64,000 bases of DNA from Methylocystis echinoides (GTDB lineage Bacteria; Pseudomonadota; Alphaproteobacteria; Rhizobiales; Beijerinckiaceae): positions 102,304-166,303 of the forward strand of contig NZ_CP156086.1 in assembly GCF_040687965.1 (NCBI RefSeq), read 5' to 3'. The notes under the pieces are model-generated. The model was given only the letters and a program-made list of their open reading frames with translations, had not been told where the DNA came from and made no database searches. Position 1 is the stretch's first letter. Every line of letters starts with the position of its first letter. Below, piece by piece: positions 52,788 to 61,187 of this stretch. A program made the position numbers and the translations under genes.

Positions 52788-53303
52788 ATGCAGAAATTCC
52801 TCTTCCAGGGCCTGTTCCGCGGCGCTCTGACGGAGCCTCCGCCGCTGCCCGACGACGCGATGCTCGCCGAACTCGGCCGCGCGCTCGAGAAGACCGCGCG
52901 CGAGCGGCTCGGCCGCAGCCTGTCGATCCGCGAGGTCGACGCCGGCTCCTGCAACGGCTGCGAGCTCGAGATTCACGCCCTGAGCAACGCCTATTACGAC
53001 CTCGAGCGCTTCGGCCTGCGCTTCGTCGCGTCGCCCCGGCACGCCGACGTGCTGATGGTGACGGGCCCGGTGACGAAGAACATGCGCGAGGCGCTCGAGC
53101 GCACCTTAGCCGCCACGCCCGATCCCAAATGGGTCGTGGCGGTGGGCGACTGCGCCTTGAACGGCGGCGTCTTCGCCGGAAGCTACGCCTGCGTCGGCGC
53201 CGTCTCGGACGTCGCGCCCGTCGATCTTCATATCCCCGGCTGTCCCCCCGATCCCGTCGCTTTGCTCAAAGGCCTCATCGCCTTGCTCGACGTCGCCGCC
53301 TGA
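52788..53303 (+). CDS. hyfI: HyfI/HycG/NuoB-like Fe-S small subunit
   Basis: 171 residues. The four cluster-binding cysteines are present: DAGSCNGCELEI (Cys55, Cys58), GDCALNGGVFA (Cys122) and HIPGCPPDPVALL (Cys152), so one [4Fe-4S] cluster next to HyfG is expected. No ferredoxin-like (HyfA/HyfH/NuoI-type) subunit gene follows, so its electron partner is unknown. It is the last gene of the SulP-hyfBCEFGI cluster. The start is the ATG at 52788. Confidence 0.88.
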   Translation: MQKFLFQGLFRGALTEPPPLPDDAMLAELGRALEKTARERLGRSLSIREVDAGSCNGCELEIHALSNAYYDLERFGLRFVASPRHADVLMVTGPVTKNMREALERTLAATPDPKWVVAVGDCALNGGVFAGSYACVGAVSDVAPVDLHIPGCPPDPVALLKGLIALLDVAA

Positions 53304-53435
53304 CGGCGGAACGAGGCTTCGCGCGCGCCCGCCTCGCCCTCGGCGGCGGCGGCGGTTCGTCGCTTTCTAAGGGGCCGCCCCGTCGCCAACGGGATTTTCA
53401 GGACGATATGCATCGCGTCAGCGGTGGAGGAGGAC

Positions 53436-54056
53436 ATGCGCGCGCAACACAGCGTAGCGGCCGCCGCGCCGGCGAGGCGGCTGCCGGCGGCGGATGAAAT
53501 CTGCGCGGGGCTCGTCGTCGCCGTCGCGGCGCCGCTCATCCAGGTCGGGCTCGCCGCCAATCCGCGCGTCTTTCACATGGCGGCGCATATCTACGTCATG
53601 AACGCGCTGGCGCCGCTGCTCGCGGTGGCGGCGTTTCGCGTCGGCCTCGCCGCCGGCCCCGCCTGGCGCGGCGCGCTGGCGCTCGCGACGGCGGTGCAAA
53701 TCATGCTGCTCTATCTCTGGCATGCGCCGAGCTTGGCGTCGGCGCGCCTGCACATGAGCGCGGCGCCGGCGCTGATGCAGCTGACGCTCCTTCTCGCCGC
53801 GACGATGTTCTGGGGCGCGATCCTCGCCGCCAATCCCTGGCGCAGCGTCGCGGCGCTCGCCATCACCGGAAAGCTTTACTGCCTGCTCGGCGTCCTGCTC
53901 CTGTTCGCGCCGCGCGTTCTCGGCGCCGCGCATGGCGCGCCGGAGGCGGCGCTCGCCGATCAGCGCGCCGCCGGCCTGCTCATGCTCGCCATCTGTCCGT
54001 TGAGCTACGTCCTGACCGGCGTCGCCATTTCCACTCGCGAAGTCATGCGCGCTTGA
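53436..54056 (+). CDS. CtaG-type (caa3) cytochrome c oxidase assembly protein
   Basis: 206 residues, five to six helices, of the bacterial CtaG_Caa3 membrane family. The family signature around FHMAAHIYVMNALAPLLAVA and LLYLWHAPSL, with histidines facing the membrane, is typical; these proteins support copper-site assembly of the oxidase encoded directly downstream. The start is the ATG at 53436 after GGAGGA; the GTG at 53424 overlaps that element. Confidence 0.8.
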   Translation: MRAQHSVAAAAPARRLPAADEICAGLVVAVAAPLIQVGLAANPRVFHMAAHIYVMNALAPLLAVAAFRVGLAAGPAWRGALALATAVQIMLLYLWHAPSLASARLHMSAAPALMQLTLLLAATMFWGAILAANPWRSVAALAITGKLYCLLGVLLLFAPRVLGAAHGAPEAALADQRAAGLLMLAICPLSYVLTGVAISTREVMRA

Positions 54057-54077
54057 AGCCGCGACCGGAGGAGCGCC

Positions 54078-55058
54078 ATGCGAGCCCGCCTCTCCCTCCC
54101 GCTGTTGTCGCTCCCGCTCGCGGGATGCGCCGACATGCAGTCGGCGCTGTCGCCGCAGGGACCGCAGGCCGAAAGGCTGGCGGCGCTGTTCTGGGCGATG
54201 ACGAGCGCGAGCGCGGCGATCCTCGTCATTGTCGTGGTCTTCATTGGTCTCGCTCTCTTCGGGCCGGCGCGGCTGCGCGAAACTCTGTCCGCCGACGCCA
54301 TGGTGGTCGCGGGCGGCGTGATCTTTCCGGTCGTCACGCTCAGCGCTTTGCTCATCGCCAATTTCGCGCTTTTCGGCAGGGGCGCGGAGGCGCGCATGGG
54401 CGAGGAGCCGATACGCGTCTCGGTCGTTGGCGAACGCTGGTGGTGGCGCGTCGCCTATCGTCTGCCGGACGGCGGCGGGTTCGAAACCGCCAATGAGGTG
54501 AGAGTCCCGGTGGGACGCACGATCGAACTCACCTTGACGAGCGCCGACGTCATTCACAGCTTCTGGGCGCCGCGGCTCGCGGGCAAGCTCGACATGTTTC
54601 CCGGCCGCCAGACGACCTTGCGGTTCGCGGCCGACAGGGCTGGCGTGAGCAGAGGCCAATGCGCCGAATATTGCGGCGGCGCGCACGCCATGATGGCGTT
54701 CAACGTCGTCGCCATGGCGCCGGCCGACTACGCGCAGTGGCTGCGCGGCCAGGCCGCGCCCGCGCCCGCGGGCGACGCGCGCGCCCGCGCCGGGCGCGAC
54801 ATGTTCCTGTCGTCCGGCTGCGGCGCCTGTCATACGATCCGCGGCGCGACCGCGGCCGCCGCGCTCGGGCCCGACCTCACGCATGTCGGCGGCCGGCTGT
54901 CGATCGGCGGCGGGGTTCTTCCCGCCGATCGGGCGTCGATCGCCGCATGGATCGTCGACAATCAGCACATCAAGCCCGGCAATCAGATGCCGGCTTTCGA
55001 CACGCTCGGCGCCGATCGGGTCGCCGCCATCTCGGCCTATCTGGCGGGGCTGCGTTAG
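54078..55058 (+). CDS. coxB: Cytochrome c oxidase subunit II with fused cytochrome c (caa3 type)
   Basis: 326 residues. A lipobox LPLAGC (Cys17) predicts lipidation. Two membrane helices are followed by the CuA domain: VGERWWWRVAYRLPDGGGFE, VIHSFWAPRLAGK (His160) and QCAEYCGGAHAMM (Cys195, Cys199, His203, Met206). A C-terminal cytochrome c domain carries SSGCGACHTIRG (heme at Cys248/Cys251/His252) and PGNQMPAFDTL. It receives electrons and passes them to subunit I. It is 21 bases after ctaG. Confidence 0.93.
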   Translation: MRARLSLPLLSLPLAGCADMQSALSPQGPQAERLAALFWAMTSASAAILVIVVVFIGLALFGPARLRETLSADAMVVAGGVIFPVVTLSALLIANFALFGRGAEARMGEEPIRVSVVGERWWWRVAYRLPDGGGFETANEVRVPVGRTIELTLTSADVIHSFWAPRLAGKLDMFPGRQTTLRFAADRAGVSRGQCAEYCGGAHAMMAFNVVAMAPADYAQWLRGQAAPAPAGDARARAGRDMFLSSGCGACHTIRGATAAAALGPDLTHVGGRLSIGGGVLPADRASIAAWIVDNQHIKPGNQMPAFDTLGADRVAAISAYLAGLR

Positions 55059-55138
55059 CGCGCCCGCCGGCCACGCTCGCTTCGGCGCCGCAGCCTTCTA
55101 TGTCAACGGAAAGTCTGCTGCGCGCCCGATGGGGACAG

Positions 55139-57709
55139 ATGAACGACGACGCCAAGCGGGCGCCGGCGCCCCCAAGCCGGACGGCTCCTCCCAATGAGAC
55201 GCCGCGCCCCGAAGCCGAACTGGCGGCGCTGACGCGCGCCTGGGCGCTGCCGCGCGGCTGGCGCAGACTGAGCGAGATCAACAACAGCGTCGTCGGGATC
55301 GTCTATATCGGCGCGGCCTTTCTCTTCTTCCTCCTCGCCGGCGTCCTCGCCCTGATGATGCGCGTGCAGCTCGCGCAGGGCGACAACCGTTTCATCGGCC
55401 AGGAGCTTTATAACCAGATCTTCACGATGCACGGCACGACGATGATGTTTCTCTTCGCCGTGCCGGCGATGGAGGCGCTCGGCGTCCTGCTCCTGCCGCA
55501 AATGCTCGCGGCCCGCGACCTGCCCTTCCCGCGGCTCTCCGCCTATGCGGTCTGGGCTTATGTGATCGGCGGCCTCGTCTTCTTTTCGACGATCTTCTAC
55601 GACCTCGCGCCGGATGGCGGATGGTTCATGTATCCGCCGCTGACGCTGCGGGAATTTTCGCCGGGCGACAATGCGGACTTCTGGCTGCTCGGCATCGGCT
55701 TCATCGAAATCTCGGCGATCGCCGGCGCCATCGAGATCATCGTCGGCGTCTTGCGGACGCGCCCGCCGGGCATGACGCTCGACAAGCTGCCGATCTTCGC
55801 CTGGTCCATGCTGATTTTCGCCGGGATGATCGTCTTCGCCTTTCCGGCGATCATTCTGGCGACCCTGCTGCTCGAAATCGAACGCGCCTTCGGCTGGCCG
55901 TTCTTCTCGGCGGCGCGCGGCGGCGATCCGCTGTTGTGGCAGCATCTCTTCTGGTTCTTCGGCCATCCCGAGGTCTACATCATCTTCCTGCCGGCGGCGG
56001 GGCTCGTGTCGATGATCGCGCCGACCATGGCGCAACGCCCGCTCGCCGGCTACCGTCTCATCGTCATTGCGCTCATCGCCACGGGCTTCTTCAGCTTCGG
56101 CCTCTGGGTGCATCACATGTTTGCAACCGGAATTCCGGCGCTCAGTCTCGGATTTTTCTCCGCGGCCAGCATGGCGGTCGCCGTGCCCTCCGGCATCCAG
56201 GTCTTTTCCTGGATCGCGACGATCGCCTCGGGAAATCGCCGCTTCATCGCCTCGACGCCGTCGCTCTTCATCATCGGGCTGCTCGTCATCTTCACGATCG
56301 GCGGCCTCACCGGGGTGATGGTCGCCGTCGTGCCGTTCGACTTTCAGGCGCACGACACCTATTTCGTCATCGCGCATCTTCACTATGTGCTGGTCGGCGG
56401 CATGGTCTTTCCGCTGTTTGCCGCCTTCTACTATTGGGAGCCGCTGTTCGGCCGCGGCCGTCTTTCGGAGCGGCTGGGCCGGATTGTGTTCTCGCTCATG
56501 TTCGTGGGCTTCAACGTCGCCTTCTTTCCCATGCACATCGCGGGGCTGATGGGCATGCCGCGGCGCGTGTGGACCTATGCGTCCGACAGAGGCTGGGATA
56601 CGCTCAATATGATCTCGACCGTCGGCGCTTTCGTCTTCGCGGCGGGCGTGGCGCTTTTCCTCATCGATCTCCTCATCGAGTTCAGAAGCGAGCGGGAGAT
56701 CCGTCAGCACAAGGCCAATCCCTGGAACGCCGGCACGCTCGAATGGGCGCCGAGCGACCTTTATTCCGTGCGCAGCATCCCCTTCGTGCGCGACCGCTAT
56801 CCCCTGTGGGAGAATCCCGGTCTCGCCAAGGAGATCGAGGCGGGCGCCTGGTGGCTGCCGGGCACGGCGACGGGACGGCGCGAAACGATCGTCACCGCGC
56901 CGCTCGACGGGGAGCCCGAGTATCTTCTGGAAATGCCGGGGCCGGGATGGGCGCATGTGTTCGCGGCGATCTTCACGGCGGCGTTTTTTCTGCTGCTCAC
57001 GGTGAAGGCGGTGACGCTGGCGCTGATCTGCGGCGTTCTCGCCATCCTCTCCACGCTCGTCTGGTGCTGGCAGCTCGATCCGCCGCCCGGGAAGAAACGC
57101 GCCGACATCGGCGGCGGCGTGACGCTCTCGACCTATGTGTCCGGGCCGCAGTCGCATTCGTGGTGGGCGATGATCGTGCTGATCTTCGTCGCCGCCTCGC
57201 TCTATCTCACTTATGTCTTCTCCTATCTCTATCTCTGGACCGTGAACCCCTCGGTCTGGCCCGCGCCCGGCGGGCCGCAGCCGCCCACGCTCGACTGGCC
57301 GGCGGCGGCGGGCGCGCTGCTCGTCATCGGCTCCGCTCTTTTCGTCGCCGCCGACCGTCTGCTGCCGCCGCCGGGCGGCGCCAGCGCGACGCCGCTGTTT
57401 CTCGTCGCGGGCGCCGCCTGTCTCGTCGCCGGCGTGGGAGCGGAGCTTTTCGGGCATTGGCAGGCGGGGCTTCGCCCCTGGGAGACGTCCTACGGCGCGC
57501 TCGTCTATGTCGGGGGCCTGCTCACAGGGCAACTCGCGCTCGTCGTCTTCATCATGGCCGGCTTCGTCGTGGCGCGCTATGCGACGGGTCAGCTCGACGC
57601 CCGGCGCCGCGTGACCTTCGAAAGCACGGCGCTCTTCGCCTATTACACGTCGGCGCAGGGCCTTCTGGGGCTTCTCCTGCTGCATGGCTTCCCACGGCTG
57701 CTGGAGTGA
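55139..57709 (+). CDS. Fused cytochrome c oxidase subunits I and III
   Basis: About 856 residues. The subunit I part has the heme a ligand region FTMHGTTMMFLFAVPAMEAL, the CuB/Tyr motif LFWFFGHPEVYIIFLPAAGL, WVHHMFATG and the heme pair AHLHYVLVGG. Subunit III follows from about residue 630 (SHSWWAMIVLIFVAASLYLT to the end). It reduces oxygen and pumps protons. The start is uncertain: the ATG at 55139 has a weak GGGGAC upstream, and an ATG at 55100 would add 13 residues. The gene precedes a small subunit IV-like gene. Confidence 0.92.
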   Translation: MNDDAKRAPAPPSRTAPPNETPRPEAELAALTRAWALPRGWRRLSEINNSVVGIVYIGAAFLFFLLAGVLALMMRVQLAQGDNRFIGQELYNQIFTMHGTTMMFLFAVPAMEALGVLLLPQMLAARDLPFPRLSAYAVWAYVIGGLVFFSTIFYDLAPDGGWFMYPPLTLREFSPGDNADFWLLGIGFIEISAIAGAIEIIVGVLRTRPPGMTLDKLPIFAWSMLIFAGMIVFAFPAIILATLLLEIERAFGWPFFSAARGGDPLLWQHLFWFFGHPEVYIIFLPAAGLVSMIAPTMAQRPLAGYRLIVIALIATGFFSFGLWVHHMFATGIPALSLGFFSAASMAVAVPSGIQVFSWIATIASGNRRFIASTPSLFIIGLLVIFTIGGLTGVMVAVVPFDFQAHDTYFVIAHLHYVLVGGMVFPLFAAFYYWEPLFGRGRLSERLGRIVFSLMFVGFNVAFFPMHIAGLMGMPRRVWTYASDRGWDTLNMISTVGAFVFAAGVALFLIDLLIEFRSEREIRQHKANPWNAGTLEWAPSDLYSVRSIPFVRDRYPLWENPGLAKEIEAGAWWLPGTATGRRETIVTAPLDGEPEYLLEMPGPGWAHVFAAIFTAAFFLLLTVKAVTLALICGVLAILSTLVWCWQLDPPPGKKRADIGGGVTLSTYVSGPQSHSWWAMIVLIFVAASLYLTYVFSYLYLWTVNPSVWPAPGGPQPPTLDWPAAAGALLVIGSALFVAADRLLPPPGGASATPLFLVAGAACLVAGVGAELFGHWQAGLRPWETSYGALVYVGGLLTGQLALVVFIMAGFVVARYATGQLDARRRVTFESTALFAYYTSAQGLLGLLLLHGFPRLLE

Positions 57710-57713
57710 CGCG

Positions 57714-58079
57714 ATGCAGGACCCCGGCAAGGCCGCTCTCGAGCGCCGCAGCTTCGCGCATGCGCTGTTTCTTCTGCTCCTCGGGCCGTTGGTCTGGGCG
57801 CTCTATTTCTCTTTCGCCTATGGCCTCCATTCCCTGGCCTGCGCCGCCGGCGGCGCCGGCTGGCGGAACATGGTCTCCGCCCTGCTCCTCATTGGCGCCG
57901 CCGTCTCGCTCGCGGCGCTCGGCGCCAGCGCCGTCGTCATCGCCCGGCGGCGCAGCAAAACGGCGGAGCGCGCTTTCGAATCCTACGCCTCCGCCGTCCT
58001 CCTGCTTCTGTCCGCCGTCGCCATCCTATGGACAGGCGCCGCGCCGCTGTTCCTTACGACCTGCGAGATGATGAGATGA
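57714..58079 (+). CDS. Small membrane protein of the caa3 cluster
   Basis: 121 residues with three membrane segments (HALFLLLLGPLVWALYFSFA, NMVSALLLIGAAVSLAALGA, AVLLLLSAVAILWTGAAPLF). GGAG lies 8 bases before the start and the gene begins 4 bases after the oxidase stop. The position suits an accessory oxidase subunit, but no named family is recognised. Confidence 0.6.
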   Translation: MQDPGKAALERRSFAHALFLLLLGPLVWALYFSFAYGLHSLACAAGGAGWRNMVSALLLIGAAVSLAALGASAVVIARRRSKTAERAFESYASAVLLLLSAVAILWTGAAPLFLTTCEMMR

Positions 58080-58156
58080 GCGTTTAACATGATTGACCGG
58101 CGATCCGTTTCGCCCGGCCGCCTGTCATGACGGGGGGGATCGCAAGCCGGTCGGGC

Positions 58157-58185
58157 TTGCATTTTGAGACGACTGGTCATATTGT
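58157..58185 (+). promoter_or_regulatory. tetR promoter with embedded operator
   Basis: TTGCAT (58157-58162), 17-base spacer and TATTGT (58180-58185). The operator GAGACGACTGGTCATATT (58166-58183) fills the spacer. The predicted transcription start falls at the A of the tetR ATG (58192) and no ribosome-binding site is seen, so the message may be leaderless. Confidence 0.6.
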
Positions 58186-58191
58186 CGGCCC

Positions 58192-58785
58192 ATGAGCCGC
58201 CGTGACGTCAAAGAAATCCGTGAGAAGCTGCTGGACGAAGGCGTCCTGCTGCTGATGGAGCAAGGCTACCATGGGACCGGGCTGCAGGAGCTCGTGCAGA
58301 AAGTCGGCGTGCCCAAGGGGTCGTTTTACAATTACTTCCCGAGCAAGGAAGAATTCAGCGCCGAGGTTGTCCGGCACTATATCGATCCCTTCATCCGCCA
58401 GCTCGACGCGCATCTGTCCCGCGCGGACGTCGCCGCCGACGTCGCGCTGCGGAACTATTTCGACGAGCTCATCGTCGAGACCGAGCGCAAGGATTTCAAG
58501 GGCGGTTGTCTGCTCGGCAATCTCATCGGCGAGATTGGCGACACGAGCGAATTGTGCCAGACCTCGCTGCGCACGGCGGTCGGCCGCTATCGCGAAAAGC
58601 TGCGCGAAGGCCTTGCGCGCGGCCAGCGCGAAGGAAGCTTCCGCACGGACATCGACGCGAAGGACATGGCGGACTTTCTGGTCAATGTCTGGCAGGGAGC
58701 GCTGCTGCGCATGAAGATCGAGCGTTCCGTGCGCCCGCTCACGCAAGTCTGCGACATGCTGCTGAAAGGCTACTTCCGGGCGTGA
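58192..58785 (+). CDS. TetR-family repressor of the methanethiol oxidation operon
   Basis: 197 residues, AcuR/TetR-type. The N-terminal DNA-binding domain is LMEQGYHGTGLQELVQKVGV with PKGSFYNYFPSKEEF; the ligand-binding half contains KGGCLLGNLIGEIGDTSELC, two cysteines that could react with a thiol. The gene is followed at 66 bases by the DUF4242-mtoX operon. The same operator sequence stands before both, so it probably represses both and is released by methanethiol or a related sulfur compound (inference). Confidence 0.88.
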   Translation: MSRRDVKEIREKLLDEGVLLLMEQGYHGTGLQELVQKVGVPKGSFYNYFPSKEEFSAEVVRHYIDPFIRQLDAHLSRADVAADVALRNYFDELIVETERKDFKGGCLLGNLIGEIGDTSELCQTSLRTAVGRYREKLREGLARGQREGSFRTDIDAKDMADFLVNVWQGALLRMKIERSVRPLTQVCDMLLKGYFRA

Positions 58786-58802
58786 TTTTTTCGCCCGCAA
58801 GC

Positions 58803-58820
58803 GAGACGACCGGTCATATA
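58803..58820 (+). promoter_or_regulatory. TetR operator upstream of the mtoX operon
   Basis: GAGACGACCGGTCATATA shares 16 of 18 bases with the operator before tetR (58166-58183). The core GACCGGTC (58808-58815) is a perfect palindrome, and TATAGC overlapping its end fits a -10. Confidence 0.65.
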
Positions 58821-58851
58821 GCGAACGGCGCAAGGCCGCCCTGGAGGGAAA

Positions 58852-59145
58852 ATGAAAAAGTTCATCATCGAGCGCGATATCCCCGGCGCCGGGCGCATGT
58901 CGGCGGCCGACCTCGAGGCGGTCTCGCAGAAATCCTGCGCCGTGCTGCGCGATCTCGGAGAGCAGGCGCAATGGGTCGAAAGCTTCGTCACCGACGACAA
59001 GGTCTATTGCGTCTATCGCGCCACGGACGCCGAGATCATCCGCAGACACGCCGAACTCGGCGGCTTTCCCGCCAACCGGATCAGCGAAGTCAGGGCGATG
59101 ATCGGTCCAACGACCGCCGAGCCTTTGCAAGGGAGGAAATCATGA
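58852..59145 (+). CDS. DUF4242 protein
   Basis: 97 residues, begins MKKFIIERDIPGAGRMSAAD. DUF4242 proteins form small alpha/beta barrels that bind nickel or other ligands in the few studied cases (SCO4226-like). SFVTDDKVYCVYRATDAEII is the conserved centre. GGAGGG precedes the start. It overlaps mtoX by 4 bases (ATGA), so the two are coupled. Its role in methanethiol oxidation is unknown. Confidence 0.8.
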   Translation: MKKFIIERDIPGAGRMSAADLEAVSQKSCAVLRDLGEQAQWVESFVTDDKVYCVYRATDAEIIRRHAELGGFPANRISEVRAMIGPTTAEPLQGRKS

Positions 59146-60458
59146 CGCTCACACTCAAATCCGGCGCCGTCGTCAAACGCGCGCTTGCGCTCGGCGCGTG
59201 CGTCCTCGGCGGGCTCATCGCGCATGAGACGTCGGCCGCGCGCGCCGACGAGACCTGCAATTCGCCCTTCATGAGCGGCCTCATCAAGGGTCAGGAACAC
59301 TATCTCCACGTCTGGACGCTCGGCGAGAAGGGCGTCGGCGACGAATCCGACAAGCTCGTGACGATCGACGTCATTCCCGGCTCCGCGACCTATGGAAAAG
59401 TCATTCACACGCTTTCCGTGGGCGGGCGCGGCGAAGCGCATCACATGGGCTTCACGGACGACCGCAAATATCTCTGGGCGGGCCGTCTCGACGATAGCAA
59501 GATCTTCATCTTCGACGTCGGGTCCGATCCCGCGAAGCCTGCGCTCGTGAAGACCATCGACAATCTCGCCGAAACGACGGGCTATGTCGGGCCGCATACG
59601 TTTTACGCGCTGCCGGGACGCATGCTGGTGCAGGCGCTCTCCAACAAGAAGGATCACGGCGGCGTCACCGGACTCATCACCTATAATAACGCCGGCGATC
59701 TCGTCGCGACGACGCCCATGCCGGTCGGCGACGGCGGCGACGGCTATGGCTACGACATCGCCATCAATCCCGGCCAGAACCGCATGCTCACGTCGAGCTT
59801 CACCGGCTGGACGAATTACATGATGGACGCGGCGCAATTGATGCAGGACAGCGCCGCGATGAAAAATTTCGGCGGCACGATGGTCCTGTGGGACCTCAAG
59901 GCGATGACGCCCGTCAAGATCTTCTCGGTCCCGGGCGCGCCGCTCGAAATTCGCTGGGCGCTCAAGCCCGGCGCCAATTGGGCGATCACGGCGAGCGCCC
60001 TGACCTCGAAACTCTATCTCATCAGGGAAGACGGCGATGGCCAGTGGCGGGCGAAGCCTGTCGCCGACGTCGGCGACGCGTCCAAAATCCCGCTGCCCGT
60101 CGACATTTCCATTTCCGCGGACGCGTCGTCGCTTTGGGTCAACACCTTCATGGACGGCACGGCGCGCCTGTTCGATCTCTCCGATCCGGAAGCGCCGAAG
60201 CAGGTCTACGCCAAGAAGATCGGCGCGCAGGTCAACATGGTCTCGCAGAGCTGGGACGGCAAGCGCGTCTATTTCACGAGCTCGCTGCTCGCCAACTGGG
60301 ACAAGAAAGGCGCTGACAACGAGCAGTTTCTCAAGGGCTATTCCTGGGACGGGAAAGAGCTCAAGGAAGCCTTCGTCGTCGACTTTCACAAAGAGGGCCT
60401 CGGCCGCGCGCATCATATGAAATTCACCGCGCGCGCGCAGAAGGCCGAACTGCCGTGA
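59142..60458 (+). CDS. mtoX: Methanethiol oxidase (selenium-binding protein SBP56 family)
   Basis: 438 residues with a signal peptide (to ARADET), so it acts in the periplasm. SBP56/MtoX is a copper-dependent beta-propeller that converts methanethiol to formaldehyde, sulfide and hydrogen peroxide. Diagnostic motifs are YLHVWTLGEKG, GRGEAHHMGFTDDRKYLWAG, PHTFYALPGRMLVQAL, GYGYDIAINPGQNRMLTSSF and the C-terminal RAHHMKFTARAQKAEL. The following senC and mauG-like genes match the mtoX operon described in methylotrophs. Overlaps with both neighbours (ATGA) indicate one transcript. Confidence 0.93.
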   Translation: MTLTLKSGAVVKRALALGACVLGGLIAHETSAARADETCNSPFMSGLIKGQEHYLHVWTLGEKGVGDESDKLVTIDVIPGSATYGKVIHTLSVGGRGEAHHMGFTDDRKYLWAGRLDDSKIFIFDVGSDPAKPALVKTIDNLAETTGYVGPHTFYALPGRMLVQALSNKKDHGGVTGLITYNNAGDLVATTPMPVGDGGDGYGYDIAINPGQNRMLTSSFTGWTNYMMDAAQLMQDSAAMKNFGGTMVLWDLKAMTPVKIFSVPGAPLEIRWALKPGANWAITASALTSKLYLIREDGDGQWRAKPVADVGDASKIPLPVDISISADASSLWVNTFMDGTARLFDLSDPEAPKQVYAKKIGAQVNMVSQSWDGKRVYFTSSLLANWDKKGADNEQFLKGYSWDGKELKEAFVVDFHKEGLGRAHHMKFTARAQKAELP

Positions 60459-61174
60459 TCCGACGCAAGGAAGCGAAAGACGGGCGCGCGCGTTTCGCCG
60501 CGCCTGTCGCCGCCGCGCTGCTTGCGCTCGCGCCGCTCGCGCCGCCGCAGGCGGCGGAGCACGGCGCCGCGGCGACCAATCTCCCGGCGCCCGGGACCTA
60601 TGTCCTGCAGAAGATACAGCGCGTCCCGGACGCTACTCTCCTCGATGAAGCCGCGGCGCCCGTGAAGATTTCCGCCTACACGCGCGGGGCTGTGACGGCT
60701 TTGGGATTCTTCTACGGCCATTGCGCCGATCCCACGGGCTGTCCCGTCGCCTGGTCCGTCTTCGAGGCCGCGCGAGAGGCGGCGCGGCGCGATCCTCTGC
60801 TGGCGTCGCGACTGCGTCTCGTCTTTGTCAGCCTCGATCCCGCGCGGGATACCCCGTCGACGCTGCGCCTTCTCAAGTCGAACGAAAATGGCGACGACGG
60901 CCACGCGCCCTGGTCCTTCCTGACCGGCGCCTCCGAACGGGAGGTGACGCCTCTTCTTCGCGCCATGGGCCAGGACGTCGCTTACGAGATCGACGACTCA
61001 GGTCGGCGCAGCGGCGCCATCAACCACATGCTCAAGGTCTTCCTCATCGATCCCGACGGCTGGGTGCGCGAGATTTACAGCACCGCCTTCCTCACGCCGG
61101 AAAGCCTGCTCAATGACGCCCGAACGCTCGCGCGCGCCTTTCCCAACGCCAGCAGCCGGCTGGTCGAGCCTTAA
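60455..61174 (+). CDS. SCO1/SenC-family protein
   Basis: 239 residues with an N-terminal signal or anchor. Thioredoxin-like fold; canonical SCO proteins bind Cu(I) with CxxxCP and a distal His. Here the motif is GHCADPTGCPVAW (Cys90, Cys96), two residues longer than usual, and the distal histidine candidate lies in INHMLKVFLIDPDG. It probably delivers copper to MtoX, as proposed for mtoX operons. It overlaps mtoX by 4 bases. Confidence 0.85.
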   Translation: MIRRKEAKDGRARFAAPVAAALLALAPLAPPQAAEHGAAATNLPAPGTYVLQKIQRVPDATLLDEAAAPVKISAYTRGAVTALGFFYGHCADPTGCPVAWSVFEAAREAARRDPLLASRLRLVFVSLDPARDTPSTLRLLKSNENGDDGHAPWSFLTGASEREVTPLLRAMGQDVAYEIDDSGRRSGAINHMLKVFLIDPDGWVREIYSTAFLTPESLLNDARTLARAFPNASSRLVEP

Positions 61175-61187
61175 CACGGAACGCGGC

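Noticed and set aside
49805..52954. 1049-codon open frame on the minus strand opposite hyfF and hyfG
   Set aside because: Low-complexity Arg/Glu/Asp-rich translation typical of antisense shadows; the plus-strand genes have clear family motifs.
51257..53303. Functional group 4 NiFe hydrogenase
   Set aside because: The large subunit lacks both NiFe-binding cysteine motifs and no maturation genes are present, so I call it an Ehr-type complex.
58506..59141. N-terminal extension of the methanethiol oxidase frame
   Set aside because: It runs through the tetR and DUF4242 genes in another frame; the signal peptide and GGAGG site mark the start at 59142.
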